Positions 6,905 through 15,109 of a stretch of 56,370 nucleotides of DNA are shown here, in pieces. Origin of the DNA: Oscillospiraceae bacterium (GTDB lineage Bacteria; Bacillota; Clostridia; Oscillospirales; UBA929); the NCBI GenBank assembly GCA_009782215.1, contig WRKO01000016.1, forward strand, positions 1 to 56,370, in the 5' to 3' direction. Under the pieces are notes generated by a model. It had not been told where the DNA came from and searched no databases. It saw only the letters and a program-made list of their open reading frames with translations. How positions within the stretch are numbered: position 1 is the first letter of the stretch; each line of letters begins with the position of its first letter. A program made the translations under genes and the position numbers.

Positions 6905-7302
6905 GTGCCGTTACCTCCAACTTTCACAAAAAACTTGCGGTTCCTTGGCGGGTCGAACTCACAGAAATAAATTCCCTGCCATGTGCCAAGCACCAGCTTC
7001 CCACCGCTGACAATCACCGTCACGCTCGACCCCATTGCCGACGCTTTCAAGTGTGCCGCGCTGTTGCCCTCGCCGTGGCGGAACTCCGGGCGGTCGGGGA
7101 AGGCTTTGTTCAGTCCGAGCAGAAGGTCGTGAACCACGTCGGGGTCGGCGTTTTCGTTGATGGTGAGGCCCGCCGTCGTATGCGGGCAGAACACCACCGT
7201 GATACCGTCCGTCACGCCGCTCTTGGCGACGGCTTCACGGACTTGCGGGGTAATGTTGTAGAAATCCTCGCGGGTGGCAGATAGGGAAAATTCATAGAGC
7301 AT
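6826..7302 (-). CDS. YjbQ family protein (UPF0047), first of a tandem pair
   Basis: A 158-residue YjbQ/UPF0047 protein, a family with weak thiamin-phosphate synthase activity reported for some members. The motifs are present: C-P-H-T-T-A-G-L-T-I-N-E-N (39-51), R-H-G-E-G-N-S-A-A-H-L-K (75-86) and G-T-W-Q-G-I-Y-F-C-E-F-D (106-117). The family normally ends near residue 130 (F-F-V-K-V-G-G). The extra 28 residues are an out-of-frame reading of the rhodanese remnant, so the native stop appears lost. It lies 6 bases downstream of a second yjbQ-like gene. Confidence 0.85.
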   Translation of the reverse strand: MLYEFSLSATREDFYNITPQVREAVAKSGVTDGITVVFCPHTTAGLTINENADPDVVHDLLLGLNKAFPDRPEFRHGEGNSAAHLKASAMGSSVTVIVSGGKLVLGTWQGIYFCEFDPPRNRKFFVKVGGNGTCACSSTKHSTPSSKAGYAANEPPAR

Positions 7303-7308
7303 GGTTCA

Positions 7309-7725
7309 TCACTCCCCGATAATCTTCACCAGTACGCGCTTGTCGCGCATCCCGTCAAACTCGCCATAGAATATCTGCTCCCATGTCCCGAAGTCCAGCT
7401 TACCTTTTGTAACGGCGACAACCACTTCACGCCCCATGACGGAGCGTTTCAGATGCGCGTCGGCATTGTCCTCATAGCCGTTGTGGTCGTACTGGCTGTG
7501 GGGTTTCTCCGGCGCGAGTTTTTCCAGCCAGCGCTCAAAGTCGCGGTGCAGGCCGCTTTCGTTGTCGTTGATGAATACGCTGGCGGTGATGTTCATGGCG
7601 TTGACAAGGCACAACCCCTCACGGATGCCGCTCTCGGCAAGCGCGGCGTCCACCTGCGGCGTGATGTTGAGATAGGCGCGGCGGGTTTTGGTGCGGAAGG
7701 TGAGTTCTTTGCGGTAGGTTTTCAT
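7309..7725 (-). CDS. YjbQ family protein (UPF0047), second paralogue
   Basis: A 138-residue protein of normal YjbQ length. It has [17 protein letters not shown] in place of the usual C-P-H-T-T-A-G-V motif, plus [10 protein letters not shown] and [12 protein letters not shown]. Its HTT-A region is N-I-T-A-S, so the putative active site differs from the neighbour at 6826. The two are transcribed together on the minus strand. GGAGG lies upstream of the ATG. Confidence 0.85.
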   Translation of the reverse strand: MKTYRKELTFRTKTRRAYLNITPQVDAALAESGIREGLCLVNAMNITASVFINDNESGLHRDFERWLEKLAPEKPHSQYDHNGYEDNADAHLKRSVMGREVVVAVTKGKLDFGTWEQIFYGEFDGMRDKRVLVKIIGE

Positions 7726-7795
7726 GGGAACGTTGCCTCCTTTGCTAAGCCTGTGTTACATCAAAACGCCAAACCCGTATGGATTCAGCGTTTGA

Positions 7796-7872
7796 TGGCA
7801 CGCTGGCAGGGACTCGAACCCCGGGCCCTCTGCTTAGAAGGCAGATGCTCTATCCACCTGAGCTACCAGCGC
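7796..7872 (-). tRNA. tRNA-Arg (anticodon TCT)
   Basis: A complete cloverleaf on the minus strand: acceptor GCGCTGG pairing with CCAGCGT, D arm GCTC..GAGC, anticodon stem TCTGC/GCAGA with loop CTTCTAA (anticodon TCT, reads AGA), TpsiC arm with GGTTCGAGTCC, discriminator G and an encoded CCA end. Confidence 0.93.
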
Positions 7873-7947
7873 ATATTTGGTGTCAAGCGCGAACGGGCAA
7901 ATGAATTGTCCCTTGACGCGCTCTTCGTCTCCGCGACGCTCAGTATA

Positions 7948-8787
7948 TCACATGCCCGGGCATTTCGTCAAGATAAACGCGCCGATTCCTGAAAACGACG
8001 TTTCGCCGGAAGGCAGCGTGACGCAATCGCCTTTTGTGACGTGCGTTTCCTCTTGGTCGCGGCGGAGCGCGCAGTCGCCCTCAACGCAGAGCAGAATCAA
8101 GCCCGTATCCGCGTTGTGTTTGTATTGTCCCGAAAGCGTCAGCCTGTCGGCGATGAAAAATTCGTTTTTTGTCAAGCGCTCCAGTTGGTGGTCGGCGTCC
8201 CCGTTTAGAATGCAGGAGCCCGGGGCGGCAGGGGAGGAGGGCAGGAACCGCAGCACGTCCAGCGCTTTTTCGATATGCAGCTCGCGAGGCTTCCCGTCCG
8301 CGCCTACGCGGTTGAAATCATACACGCGGTAAGTGAGGTCGGAGTTTTGCTGAACCTCCGCCAACACAATCCCCGCGCCGATGGCGTGGATTGTCCCGGC
8401 GGGGATAAACACCACGTCGCCGCGGCGCACCGGCAGGACGCGAAGCGTCTCGGTCAGCGTACCGTCCCGGATGCGTTCGCGGACTTCCTCACGGGTCATC
8501 TCCCGGTTGAAGCCGAAATAGATAAACGCCCCCGGCTCGCAATCCAATATCACCCACATCTCTGTTTTGCCCGTCCCGTTTTCAACCCCGCGGGCATACG
8601 CGTCGTCCGGGTGAACCTGCACGGACAAATTCTCCCGCGCGTCAATCAGCTTCATCAAAACCGGGCCTTCGTATACCTCCCAGCTTTCAGCGACACGTGG
8701 CAGCTCTGTTTTTTTTCCGTATTCCTCTTTAAGGCGCGTCCCGCCCCAAATGTAGTCTTTGAAAATCGGCGTCGATTTGTTCAGCAT
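7948..8787 (-). CDS. manA: mannose-6-phosphate isomerase, class I
   Basis: A 279-residue class I phosphomannose isomerase (mannose-6-P to fructose-6-P), a zinc cupin. The zinc-site motifs are Q-V-H-P-D-D near 57-62, G-K-T-E-M-W-V-I-L and the P-A-G-T-I-H-A-I-G segment. Early residues Y-I-W-G-G-T-R-L match family starts. It overlaps the 3' end of the phosphohexomutase gene by 59 bases, so it is the last gene of an alr-PGM-manA operon supplying mannose and glucose phosphates for surface polysaccharide. Confidence 0.92.
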   Translation of the reverse strand: MLNKSTPIFKDYIWGGTRLKEEYGKKTELPRVAESWEVYEGPVLMKLIDARENLSVQVHPDDAYARGVENGTGKTEMWVILDCEPGAFIYFGFNREMTREEVRERIRDGTLTETLRVLPVRRGDVVFIPAGTIHAIGAGIVLAEVQQNSDLTYRVYDFNRVGADGKPRELHIEKALDVLRFLPSSPAAPGSCILNGDADHQLERLTKNEFFIADRLTLSGQYKHNADTGLILLCVEGDCALRRDQEETHVTKGDCVTLPSGETSFSGIGAFILTKCPGM

Positions 8788-10231
8788 CGTCCGTTCCCCT
8801 TAGAATGTAGTATAGCTTGATTTTCGGCTCCGTCCCGCTGGGCCGCACAATGACGGTGCCCTCCGGTATTTCATAGGCCAGAACGTCCGCCGTCAGACCC
8901 TCCGCCCCGTCCATGTAGTCGGTTATTTTCAAAACGGGCCGCCCCGCAATCTCGCTCGGAGGGTTTTTCCGCAGGCTGTCAACCGCTTCCGGCCCCGTCT
9001 CCGCCGATTTCAGCAGCGTCGTTATACGCCCGTACCGCCGGTAAAGCCTTTCCATCCCGTCAATCAGAGTCATGCCCTCCCGTTTGTACGCCGCGGCCAT
9101 GTCGCATATCAGCAGCGCCGCGTTCACGCCGTCCTTGTCTCTGGCGTGGATGCCGGAGAGATATCCGCAACTTTCCTCAAACCCGAAGATAAACCGCTCC
9201 GCCTCGCCGTCCCGCTCCAGCAGCCCTATCTGCTCGCCGATATACTTAAACCCGGTCAGCACGTCGCGAAGCTCCACGCCGTAGTCATCGCATATCTCCC
9301 GCGCCGACGGGCTTGTGACGATGGTTTTCACCGCCACGGGCCGCGCGGGCAGCCTACCGCTCTCCTTCAAAGAACGGCAGATATATTCCAGCAGCAGAAG
9401 CCCGGCTTCGTTGCCGGTCAGGCGGCGCATCGCGCCCTGATGGCGAACCGATACGCCGACACGGTCGCAATCGGGGTCGGTCGCCAGTAAAAAGTCGCAG
9501 TCTTGCGCCAGACAGAGCTTGCTGCCCAGTTCCAGCGCGCTTTCCTCCTCCGGGTTGGGCTTGGGGCAGGTAGGGAAGCGGCCGTCCGGCGCTCTTTGCT
9601 CCGGTACGACAACAGCCTCCGCGCCGATTCGACGCATCACTTCCGTCACGCACTCCAAGCCCGCGCCGTTGAGCGGCGTGTAGGCCACGCGCAGATTATC
9701 GCAGGGGATATCCGTCAGCCGCAGCCTTTCAACCGCGTCAAGGTAATCGCTTAACACGCTGTCCGATGCCTGTATCGGTGCGCGTGACGCGTCCGCCGCA
9801 TCCGCGCCCGCGCCCTCAAGGATGCACCGCGTGATTGCGTCCGCGTCGTCCGGCGTAATCTGTCCGCCGTCCGCGCCGTACACCTTAAAGCCGTTGTATT
9901 CCGCCGGATTGTGGCTGGCGGTGATGCAAATTCCCGCGTCCGCCGCAAGCTTCCGCACGGCAAACGAGAGTACGGGCGTCGGCACGGGGCGGGGGAACAG
10001 GATTGCCTCGATACCGTTTTCCATGAGGATACGCGCCGTATACCGGGCGAATTCCTCCGACATCAGCCGCGTGTCATACGCGACGACGGCTTTACCCGCG
10101 CTGCCCAGCCAACCGGCCACGCCCCGCGCCGCCCGCCCGACGGTATACAGATTCATGCGGTCGGAGCCTTCGCCTAGAATCCCCCGCAGTCCGCCCGTTC
10201 CGAAGGAAAGGTTAAAGTCTGTCAACATCAT
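8729..10231 (-). CDS. phosphoglucomutase/phosphomannomutase
   Basis: A 500-residue alpha-D-phosphohexomutase that interconverts hexose 1- and 6-phosphates. It has the G-T-G-G-L-R-G substrate start (11-17), the catalytic T-A-S-H-N-P loop with Ser106, metal-loop D-P-D-C-D-R-V-G, sugar-specificity loop G-F-E-E-S-C-G-Y, and phosphate loop R-P-S-G-T-E-P-K. Glucose or mannose preference cannot be decided, although the downstream manA favours a dual role. It overlaps alr by 20 bases and manA by 59 bases. Confidence 0.9.
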   Translation of the reverse strand: MMLTDFNLSFGTGGLRGILGEGSDRMNLYTVGRAARGVAGWLGSAGKAVVAYDTRLMSEEFARYTARILMENGIEAILFPRPVPTPVLSFAVRKLAADAGICITASHNPAEYNGFKVYGADGGQITPDDADAITRCILEGAGADAADASRAPIQASDSVLSDYLDAVERLRLTDIPCDNLRVAYTPLNGAGLECVTEVMRRIGAEAVVVPEQRAPDGRFPTCPKPNPEEESALELGSKLCLAQDCDFLLATDPDCDRVGVSVRHQGAMRRLTGNEAGLLLLEYICRSLKESGRLPARPVAVKTIVTSPSAREICDDYGVELRDVLTGFKYIGEQIGLLERDGEAERFIFGFEESCGYLSGIHARDKDGVNAALLICDMAAAYKREGMTLIDGMERLYRRYGRITTLLKSAETGPEAVDSLRKNPPSEIAGRPVLKITDYMDGAEGLTADVLAYEIPEGTVIVRPSGTEPKIKLYYILRGTDDAEQIDADFQRLHLGRDAP

Positions 10232-11354
10232 TCGTCTCCTCTATGATTTTTCCGCTTCGCTTATACACGCGCGGCACGCGGCGGCCTATGGAGCATAGTA
10301 TCTCCCAAGGAATTGTCCCCGACAGGCGGGCGTGGTCGGCGGCGTCGAAGCCGTCGCCCAGCACGGCGACAAGGTCTCCCCGCGCCGCGCCCGGAACATC
10401 GGTCACATCAAGCATACAGAAGTCCATGCATATCCGTCCGGCCAGCGGGGCGCGATGGCCGCGAACCAGCATATACGCGCCGCTGTCCGAGAGGGCGCGC
10501 GACAGGCCGTCCGCATATCCGACCGGCACTGTGGCAATCACGCTTTCCCGCTCCGCCGTCCACGTCCGCCCGTAGCTGACCGTTGTGCCGGCGGGAACGG
10601 TATGCAACTGCATGACTGAAGTATACAGCGAGAGGACAGGGGAGAGGTTTGGCTCGCCGCAGGGGGAATATCCGTATAACAGCAGCCCGGGGCGGGCGTA
10701 GTCATGGTGGGCGTACGGGTGCGCGAGCAGGGCGGCGCTGTTGGCGGCGTGCAGAACGACGTCCTTCAGGCCATGCCCGCGCAGTTCATCGCAGATTGCG
10801 GTAAACCTGTCAAACTGCGCCCGCGTAAAGCCGTCCTCCGACCGCTCGTCGGCGGCGGCGAAATGGGTGAACAGCCCGGTGACCTTTAACGCTTCCGCGA
10901 TTTGCAGCGCGTCGCGGACGGCGTTTTCGGCGGACAGGCCGAGACGGGTCATGCCGGTGTCGAATTTGATATGTATATCGGCCGGGCGTCTGCCGAGCGT
11001 TTCCCTGTAAAGCCGCGCCGTGTCAACGTCGGGAACGCAGAGCGTCACATCCGCGTCCGCCAAGGCTTTCAGGTGGGAGACGGGCGATGTGCCCATCAGG
11101 AGAATCTTGCACATCACCCCGTGGCGGCGTAATTGCAGCGCTTCCTCCGGCGTCGCCACGGCAAAAAAGTCCGCGCCAGCCTCGCGCAGCGCCAACGCCG
11201 TCTGCACCGCGCCGTGTCCGTAGGCGTCGGCCTTGATGACCGGCATAATCCGCCCGTTCACCGCGGCGTTCCGCGCAAATTTGAAGTTCTCCGTCAGCCG
11301 GTCAAGGTCGATTTCCGCCCATAGGCGGTGCTTGAGCTGTAGTGGGCTTGTCAT
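10212..11354 (-). CDS. alr: alanine racemase
   Basis: A 380-residue PLP enzyme making D-alanine for peptidoglycan. The PLP lysine is K41 in the motif V-I-K-A-D-A-Y-G-H-G, and the second catalytic base is the Tyr in T-V-S-Y-G-R-T-W. H-F-A-A-A-D-E and G-R-I-C-M-D-F are family motifs. The ATG follows AGGTGAAAG. It heads the alr-PGM-manA operon from the promoter at 11377-11405. Confidence 0.93.
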   Translation of the reverse strand: MTSPLQLKHRLWAEIDLDRLTENFKFARNAAVNGRIMPVIKADAYGHGAVQTALALREAGADFFAVATPEEALQLRRHGVMCKILLMGTSPVSHLKALADADVTLCVPDVDTARLYRETLGRRPADIHIKFDTGMTRLGLSAENAVRDALQIAEALKVTGLFTHFAAADERSEDGFTRAQFDRFTAICDELRGHGLKDVVLHAANSAALLAHPYAHHDYARPGLLLYGYSPCGEPNLSPVLSLYTSVMQLHTVPAGTTVSYGRTWTAERESVIATVPVGYADGLSRALSDSGAYMLVRGHRAPLAGRICMDFCMLDVTDVPGAARGDLVAVLGDGFDAADHARLSGTIPWEILCSIGRRVPRVYKRSGKIIEETNDVDRL

Positions 11355-11376
11355 ACTTTCACCTGCCTGTAATCAC

Positions 11377-11405
11377 AGTATACCACACCGCGCACGTCGA
11401 AACAA
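11377..11405 (-). promoter_or_regulatory. promoter of alr-PGM-manA
   Basis: Minus strand TTGTTT (11400-11405), 17-base spacer, TATACT (11377-11382) with an extended TGG. It is back to back with the flippase promoter. Confidence 0.65.
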
Positions 11406-11426
11406 GGCGTCAGGCTTGACATGCCG

Positions 11427-11435
11427 TGATATAAT
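11427..11435 (+). promoter_or_regulatory. extended -10 of the flippase gene, near-leaderless
   Basis: TGA-TATAAT (TATAAT 11430-11435). The ATG at 11442 begins only six bases after the box, so transcription would start at about the start codon itself. TTGACA at 11416-11421 is too close to act as the -35. Confidence 0.5.
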
Positions 11436-11441
11436 ACAGGC

Positions 11442-12851
11442 ATGAACAAAAAGTCTTCCCTTGGAAAAAACATACTCATCTTCGGGCTGGGAACCTCGCT
11501 GTCCAAGCTGATGAGCGTCTTGCTCATCGGACTGTACACGGCCTATATCTCCACCGAGGACTATGGGTATTACGACATCCTTTTCACCGTCATCTCCCTG
11601 ATGACGCCGCTTGTCACGCTGCAAATCACCGACGCGCTCTACCGTCATCTGCTGGACTCGCGCGGCGACGGCGACGCCAACCGCTCCGTAACCAACGCGT
11701 TCGCGGTCGTCGCGGCGGGGCTGGGGCTGGCGGTTGCGGCGTTCCTTGCCGTCAACGCTCTGGCGGATGTCCGGTTCGGCGGGATTCTGCCGGGGTATAT
11801 GGTCACCTCGGTCATGCTGGTTTTCTCTCAGCAGACGGCGCGGGGCCTGCGGCGGAACGCGGTCTACGCGGTGAGCGGCGTCGTCTACACCGGCGTAATG
11901 ATGGCGGCGAACATACTTATGATTGTGACGCTCGGCTTTGGCGTGGAGGCGCTTCTGTACTCGACGATGATAGCCGACGTGGTTGCCGTGCTGCTCATTG
12001 AGCGTACCGTGGGGGTGTTTCGGCGGTTGCGGCTGTCCCATTTCTCCTTCGGGCAGATACAATCAATGTGCCGCTACAGCGTCCCGCTGCTTCCGGGCGC
12101 GCTGATGTGGTGGCTGCTGCTGCTGGTCAGCCGCGCGGTCATCAGCCAGACCCTCGGCACAAGCTACAACGGCATCTACGCCGTCAGCGCGAAGTTTCCG
12201 GGGCTTTTGATTGTGGTCTTTTCCATCTTCGGGCTGGCGTGGCAGGAGAGCGCTATTACCGAATATGACTCGGAACACCGGAACGAGTATTACACCAAGA
12301 CGTTCAATCTCTATATGCGGCTGCTGCTCAGCTCGATGCTTATTTTGTTCTCGGTGACGCGGAGCGCTACGATGGTCTTAATCGGCGAGGAGTTTTCCTC
12401 CGCGTGGCGGTATATCCCGTTTTTGTACATCGGCAGTATCTTCTCCGCGTTCTCTCAGTTTTACGGCACGGGCTATCTCAGCGCGAAGAAAACCCTCGGC
12501 TCGTTTATGACCACCTTTATCGGCGTGGGCTGCGGCTTCCTCTGCCTGTTTCTCGTCCCCGTCTGGGGCTTGCAGGCGGCGGCTTTGGCACAAATGGCGG
12601 CTTATATCATGGTATTCCTGACCCGCCTTGTGCATACGCGCAAATTTTTCCGCATCCGCATCGAGCTGCCCGCCCTGTTCATCCTCTCCGCCCTGACCGT
12701 ACTCTTTACCTACGGCTACTATTTGGCCGATATGCGCGTAGAAATCGCGATGCTCGCGCTCGCGCTGGTCATCTTTTTCGCCATGAACCGCAAGTTCATC
12801 CGCCGATTGTTTGATATGGCGGTCAGCGCCTTGCGGAAGCAGGAGGGATAG
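11442..12851 (+). CDS. polysaccharide flippase (Wzx/MATE-like)
   Basis: A 469-residue membrane protein with about 12-14 hydrophobic segments, of the oligosaccharide flippase/MurJ-MATE superfamily. It begins N-I-L-I-F-G-L-G-T-S-L-S-K-L, the standard amphipathic first helix, followed by Y-I-S-T-E-D-Y-G-Y-Y-D. It would move lipid-linked glycans across the membrane. It starts a plus-strand operon with the pyruvyl transferase-like gene (5-base gap). No Shine-Dalgarno precedes the ATG, consistent with a leaderless message. Confidence 0.85.
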   Translation: MNKKSSLGKNILIFGLGTSLSKLMSVLLIGLYTAYISTEDYGYYDILFTVISLMTPLVTLQITDALYRHLLDSRGDGDANRSVTNAFAVVAAGLGLAVAAFLAVNALADVRFGGILPGYMVTSVMLVFSQQTARGLRRNAVYAVSGVVYTGVMMAANILMIVTLGFGVEALLYSTMIADVVAVLLIERTVGVFRRLRLSHFSFGQIQSMCRYSVPLLPGALMWWLLLLVSRAVISQTLGTSYNGIYAVSAKFPGLLIVVFSIFGLAWQESAITEYDSEHRNEYYTKTFNLYMRLLLSSMLILFSVTRSATMVLIGEEFSSAWRYIPFLYIGSIFSAFSQFYGTGYLSAKKTLGSFMTTFIGVGCGFLCLFLVPVWGLQAAALAQMAAYIMVFLTRLVHTRKFFRIRIELPALFILSALTVLFTYGYYLADMRVEIAMLALALVIFFAMNRKFIRRLFDMAVSALRKQEG

Positions 12852-12855
12852 CGCT

Positions 12856-13956
12856 TTGAAAACCGGCCTCGTTACCTTCCACGCCGCCCATCATTACGGC
12901 GCGATGCTGCAAGCCTGCGCGCTGGCGAAGACGGTCGCCGGACTCGCGGGCGGGTGCGAGCTGATTGATTATGTGCGCCCGGACACCCTTGAGGGGAACA
13001 CGGTCTTTCAAAAGGGCTTTTCCCCGGCCGCGGCGGCCAGAAACCTCCACAGCCTGCTCAGCCTCAGTGCGCTCAGGCTGCGGTATGACCGCTTTGAAAC
13101 GTTTATGCGCGAAGCGATGCAGTTAAGCCCGAAACGGTATCTGACTCTGGCTGAGCTGCGCGCCGAGCCGCCGGAATACGACGTGTATATCAGCGGGAGC
13201 GACCAGATTTGGAATCCGTTTATTTTCAAGGAAAATCGCTTTGACTTGTCGTTTTTCAGCGCGTTTGCGAAAAGCGGGCGCAGGATTGCTTACGCGCCCA
13301 GCTTCGGCTCGGCGGCGATTGACGGCGCCGTCGCGGACGAGCTGCGCGGCTTGGTGCGGGATTTTTCCCATCTCTCGGCGAGGGAAGCGGCGGGCGCGGA
13401 AATCCTTGAGAAGGTTTCCGGGCGCGGGGTTCCGGTCGTTTTAGACCCGACGCTGCTGCTCACGCGGGAGGAATGGGGCGCGGCGGCGGGGGAGCGGGCG
13501 CTTGAAAGGCCGTATCTGCTGGCCTATTTTGTCTCCCCGCCAGAGCTTTTGTCGGACGCGGCGCGGCGCGTCAAGAAGCGGATGGGCGTCGAAGCCGTGC
13601 AGCTTGCCGGGACGCGCCGGAGAATGCCCGGGGCGGACAGGATGGTGTTTGACGCCGGGCCGCGCGAGTTTATCTCGCTTTTTCAAAACGCCTCCTTTGT
13701 GCTGACCAATTCGTTCCACGGCGCCGTGTTTTCCATCCTGTTTCAAAAACCCTTCATCTGCGGCGCGGGCAGCGGCGAAGACGGGCGTGTCTCCCGTACG
13801 GGCAATCTTCTGGGGCTGCTGGGAATGGAGCCGCGCTTGGACGGCGGCGAGGTTGATTTATCCGACATCGACTATGGCGCGGTTGAAGCACGTCTGCGCT
13901 CCGAGCGTGAACGGTCGCTTTTGTATCTTCAAAACGCTTTGGAAGGAACGGGATAG
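12856..13956 (+). CDS. polysaccharide pyruvyl transferase family protein
   Basis: A 366-residue PS_pyruv_trans family protein that may add pyruvyl or phospho groups to surface glycans. Family marks are H-Y-G-A-M-L-Q-A-C-A-L near the N-terminus, Y-I-S-G-S-D-Q-I-W-N-P, the S-A-R-E basic helix, V-V-L-D-P-T-L-L and F-V-L-T-N-S-F-H-G near the C-terminus. The TTG start at 12856 is preceded by AGGAGGG with 8-base spacing; the longer frame begins inside the flippase gene. The next gene starts two bases after its stop. Confidence 0.85.
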   Translation: MKTGLVTFHAAHHYGAMLQACALAKTVAGLAGGCELIDYVRPDTLEGNTVFQKGFSPAAAARNLHSLLSLSALRLRYDRFETFMREAMQLSPKRYLTLAELRAEPPEYDVYISGSDQIWNPFIFKENRFDLSFFSAFAKSGRRIAYAPSFGSAAIDGAVADELRGLVRDFSHLSAREAAGAEILEKVSGRGVPVVLDPTLLLTREEWGAAAGERALERPYLLAYFVSPPELLSDAARRVKKRMGVEAVQLAGTRRRMPGADRMVFDAGPREFISLFQNASFVLTNSFHGAVFSILFQKPFICGAGSGEDGRVSRTGNLLGLLGMEPRLDGGEVDLSDIDYGAVEARLRSERERSLLYLQNALEGTG

Positions 13957-13957
13957 C

Positions 13958-15109
13958 ATGTCAAAATCGGTTGAGCGCGAACAATGCTCTGGCTGCGGCG
14001 CTTGCGCGAATCGCTGCCCGTCCGCGTCCATTTTGATGGAGGCGGACGGCGAGGGGTTTCTCTATCCTCATGTGAAGGACGCGTGCAAAAGCTGCGGCTT
14101 TTGCGCCTCTGCCTGTCCCGTGCTGTCACCACCCGTTTTTCATCCGGCGCCGGAAACCGTCCTTGCCGCGTGGCATACGCAGGATGAGACACGGCTTCAA
14201 AGCGCCTCCGGCGGTTTTTTCCGCGTCTTGACGCGCCATACGCTGGATAAAGGCGGCTTGGTCTTCGGCGCCGCGTTTGACGGGCGCTTCCATCTGTCCC
14301 ACAGGAGCGCGGACTCGGAGGACGGCTGCCAAGCGTTCAGCGGCTCAAAATACCTTCAAAGCGATACCGCCGGAACATACCGCGAAGCAAAGGACGCGCT
14401 GGACATGGGCCGCCATGTGTTGTACTCCGGGACACCCTGTCAAGTGGCGGGGCTTTACGGTTATCTGGGAGGCGACGACGAAAAGCTGTTGACCTGTGAG
14501 GTGTTGTGCAACGGCGTGCCGTCGCCCGGTGTGTTTGCGGATTATTTGGCGCATTTGGAGCGCAAGCACAAGGCAAAAGCCGTGTCCGTCCGGTTTAAGG
14601 ACAAGGTCAAGGGCTGGCGCGACCCGCATTTCACCGTCGTTTTTGACAATGCCAAGCGCTATTCCAAGCCCGTCTGCGATACCGCGTACGGGCACGGCTT
14701 CGGCGCGGCTCTGTTTCTGCGCCCGGTTTGCGGGCAATGCCCCTACGCCCGCCCGGAACGCTGCGCCGACTTCACGCTCGCCGATTTTTGGGCGCTGCGC
14801 CGACCTTTGCCCGACGGCGCGGAGAAAGGGGTGTCGCTTGTGCTGGTCAACAGCGAAAAAGCGACGGGCCTTAAGCTCCCGCCGCTGTATGACCGTCAAG
14901 TACGCCCGTATGCCGAGGCCGCCGCGGGCAACGCCCGCTTAACGCGCCCGCTGACGCACAGTCCCCGGCGCGAAGCGTTTTTTGCGCTGTATCAGAGCAA
15001 GCCCTTCAAGAAAGCTCTGCGGTTCACGCTTCCGTTGTATAAACGGGCGGCGCGTCCTCTTCGCAAACGGATTCAGGCTCTTCTTGCAGCCGGAAAGCGG
15101 AAAGCGTGA
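13958..15109 (+). CDS. coenzyme F420 hydrogenase/dehydrogenase beta-subunit-like Fe-S protein
   Basis: A 383-residue protein with two N-terminal 4Fe-4S motifs (C-S-G-C-G-A-C-x3-C-P and C-K-S-C-G-F-C-x3-C-P) followed by FrhB N- and C-domains (S-A-S-G-G-F-F, Y-S-G-T-P-C-Q-V-A-G-L, and C-x2-C-P-Y-A-R-P-E-R-C-A-D-F-T-L-A-D-F-W). Such proteins commonly pair with pyruvyl transferase-like genes in polysaccharide clusters, as here, and probably perform a flavin/Fe-S redox step. The ATG at 13958 follows AAGGAACGGGA. Confidence 0.85.
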   Translation: MSKSVEREQCSGCGACANRCPSASILMEADGEGFLYPHVKDACKSCGFCASACPVLSPPVFHPAPETVLAAWHTQDETRLQSASGGFFRVLTRHTLDKGGLVFGAAFDGRFHLSHRSADSEDGCQAFSGSKYLQSDTAGTYREAKDALDMGRHVLYSGTPCQVAGLYGYLGGDDEKLLTCEVLCNGVPSPGVFADYLAHLERKHKAKAVSVRFKDKVKGWRDPHFTVVFDNAKRYSKPVCDTAYGHGFGAALFLRPVCGQCPYARPERCADFTLADFWALRRPLPDGAEKGVSLVLVNSEKATGLKLPPLYDRQVRPYAEAAAGNARLTRPLTHSPRREAFFALYQSKPFKKALRFTLPLYKRAARPLRKRIQALLAAGKRKA

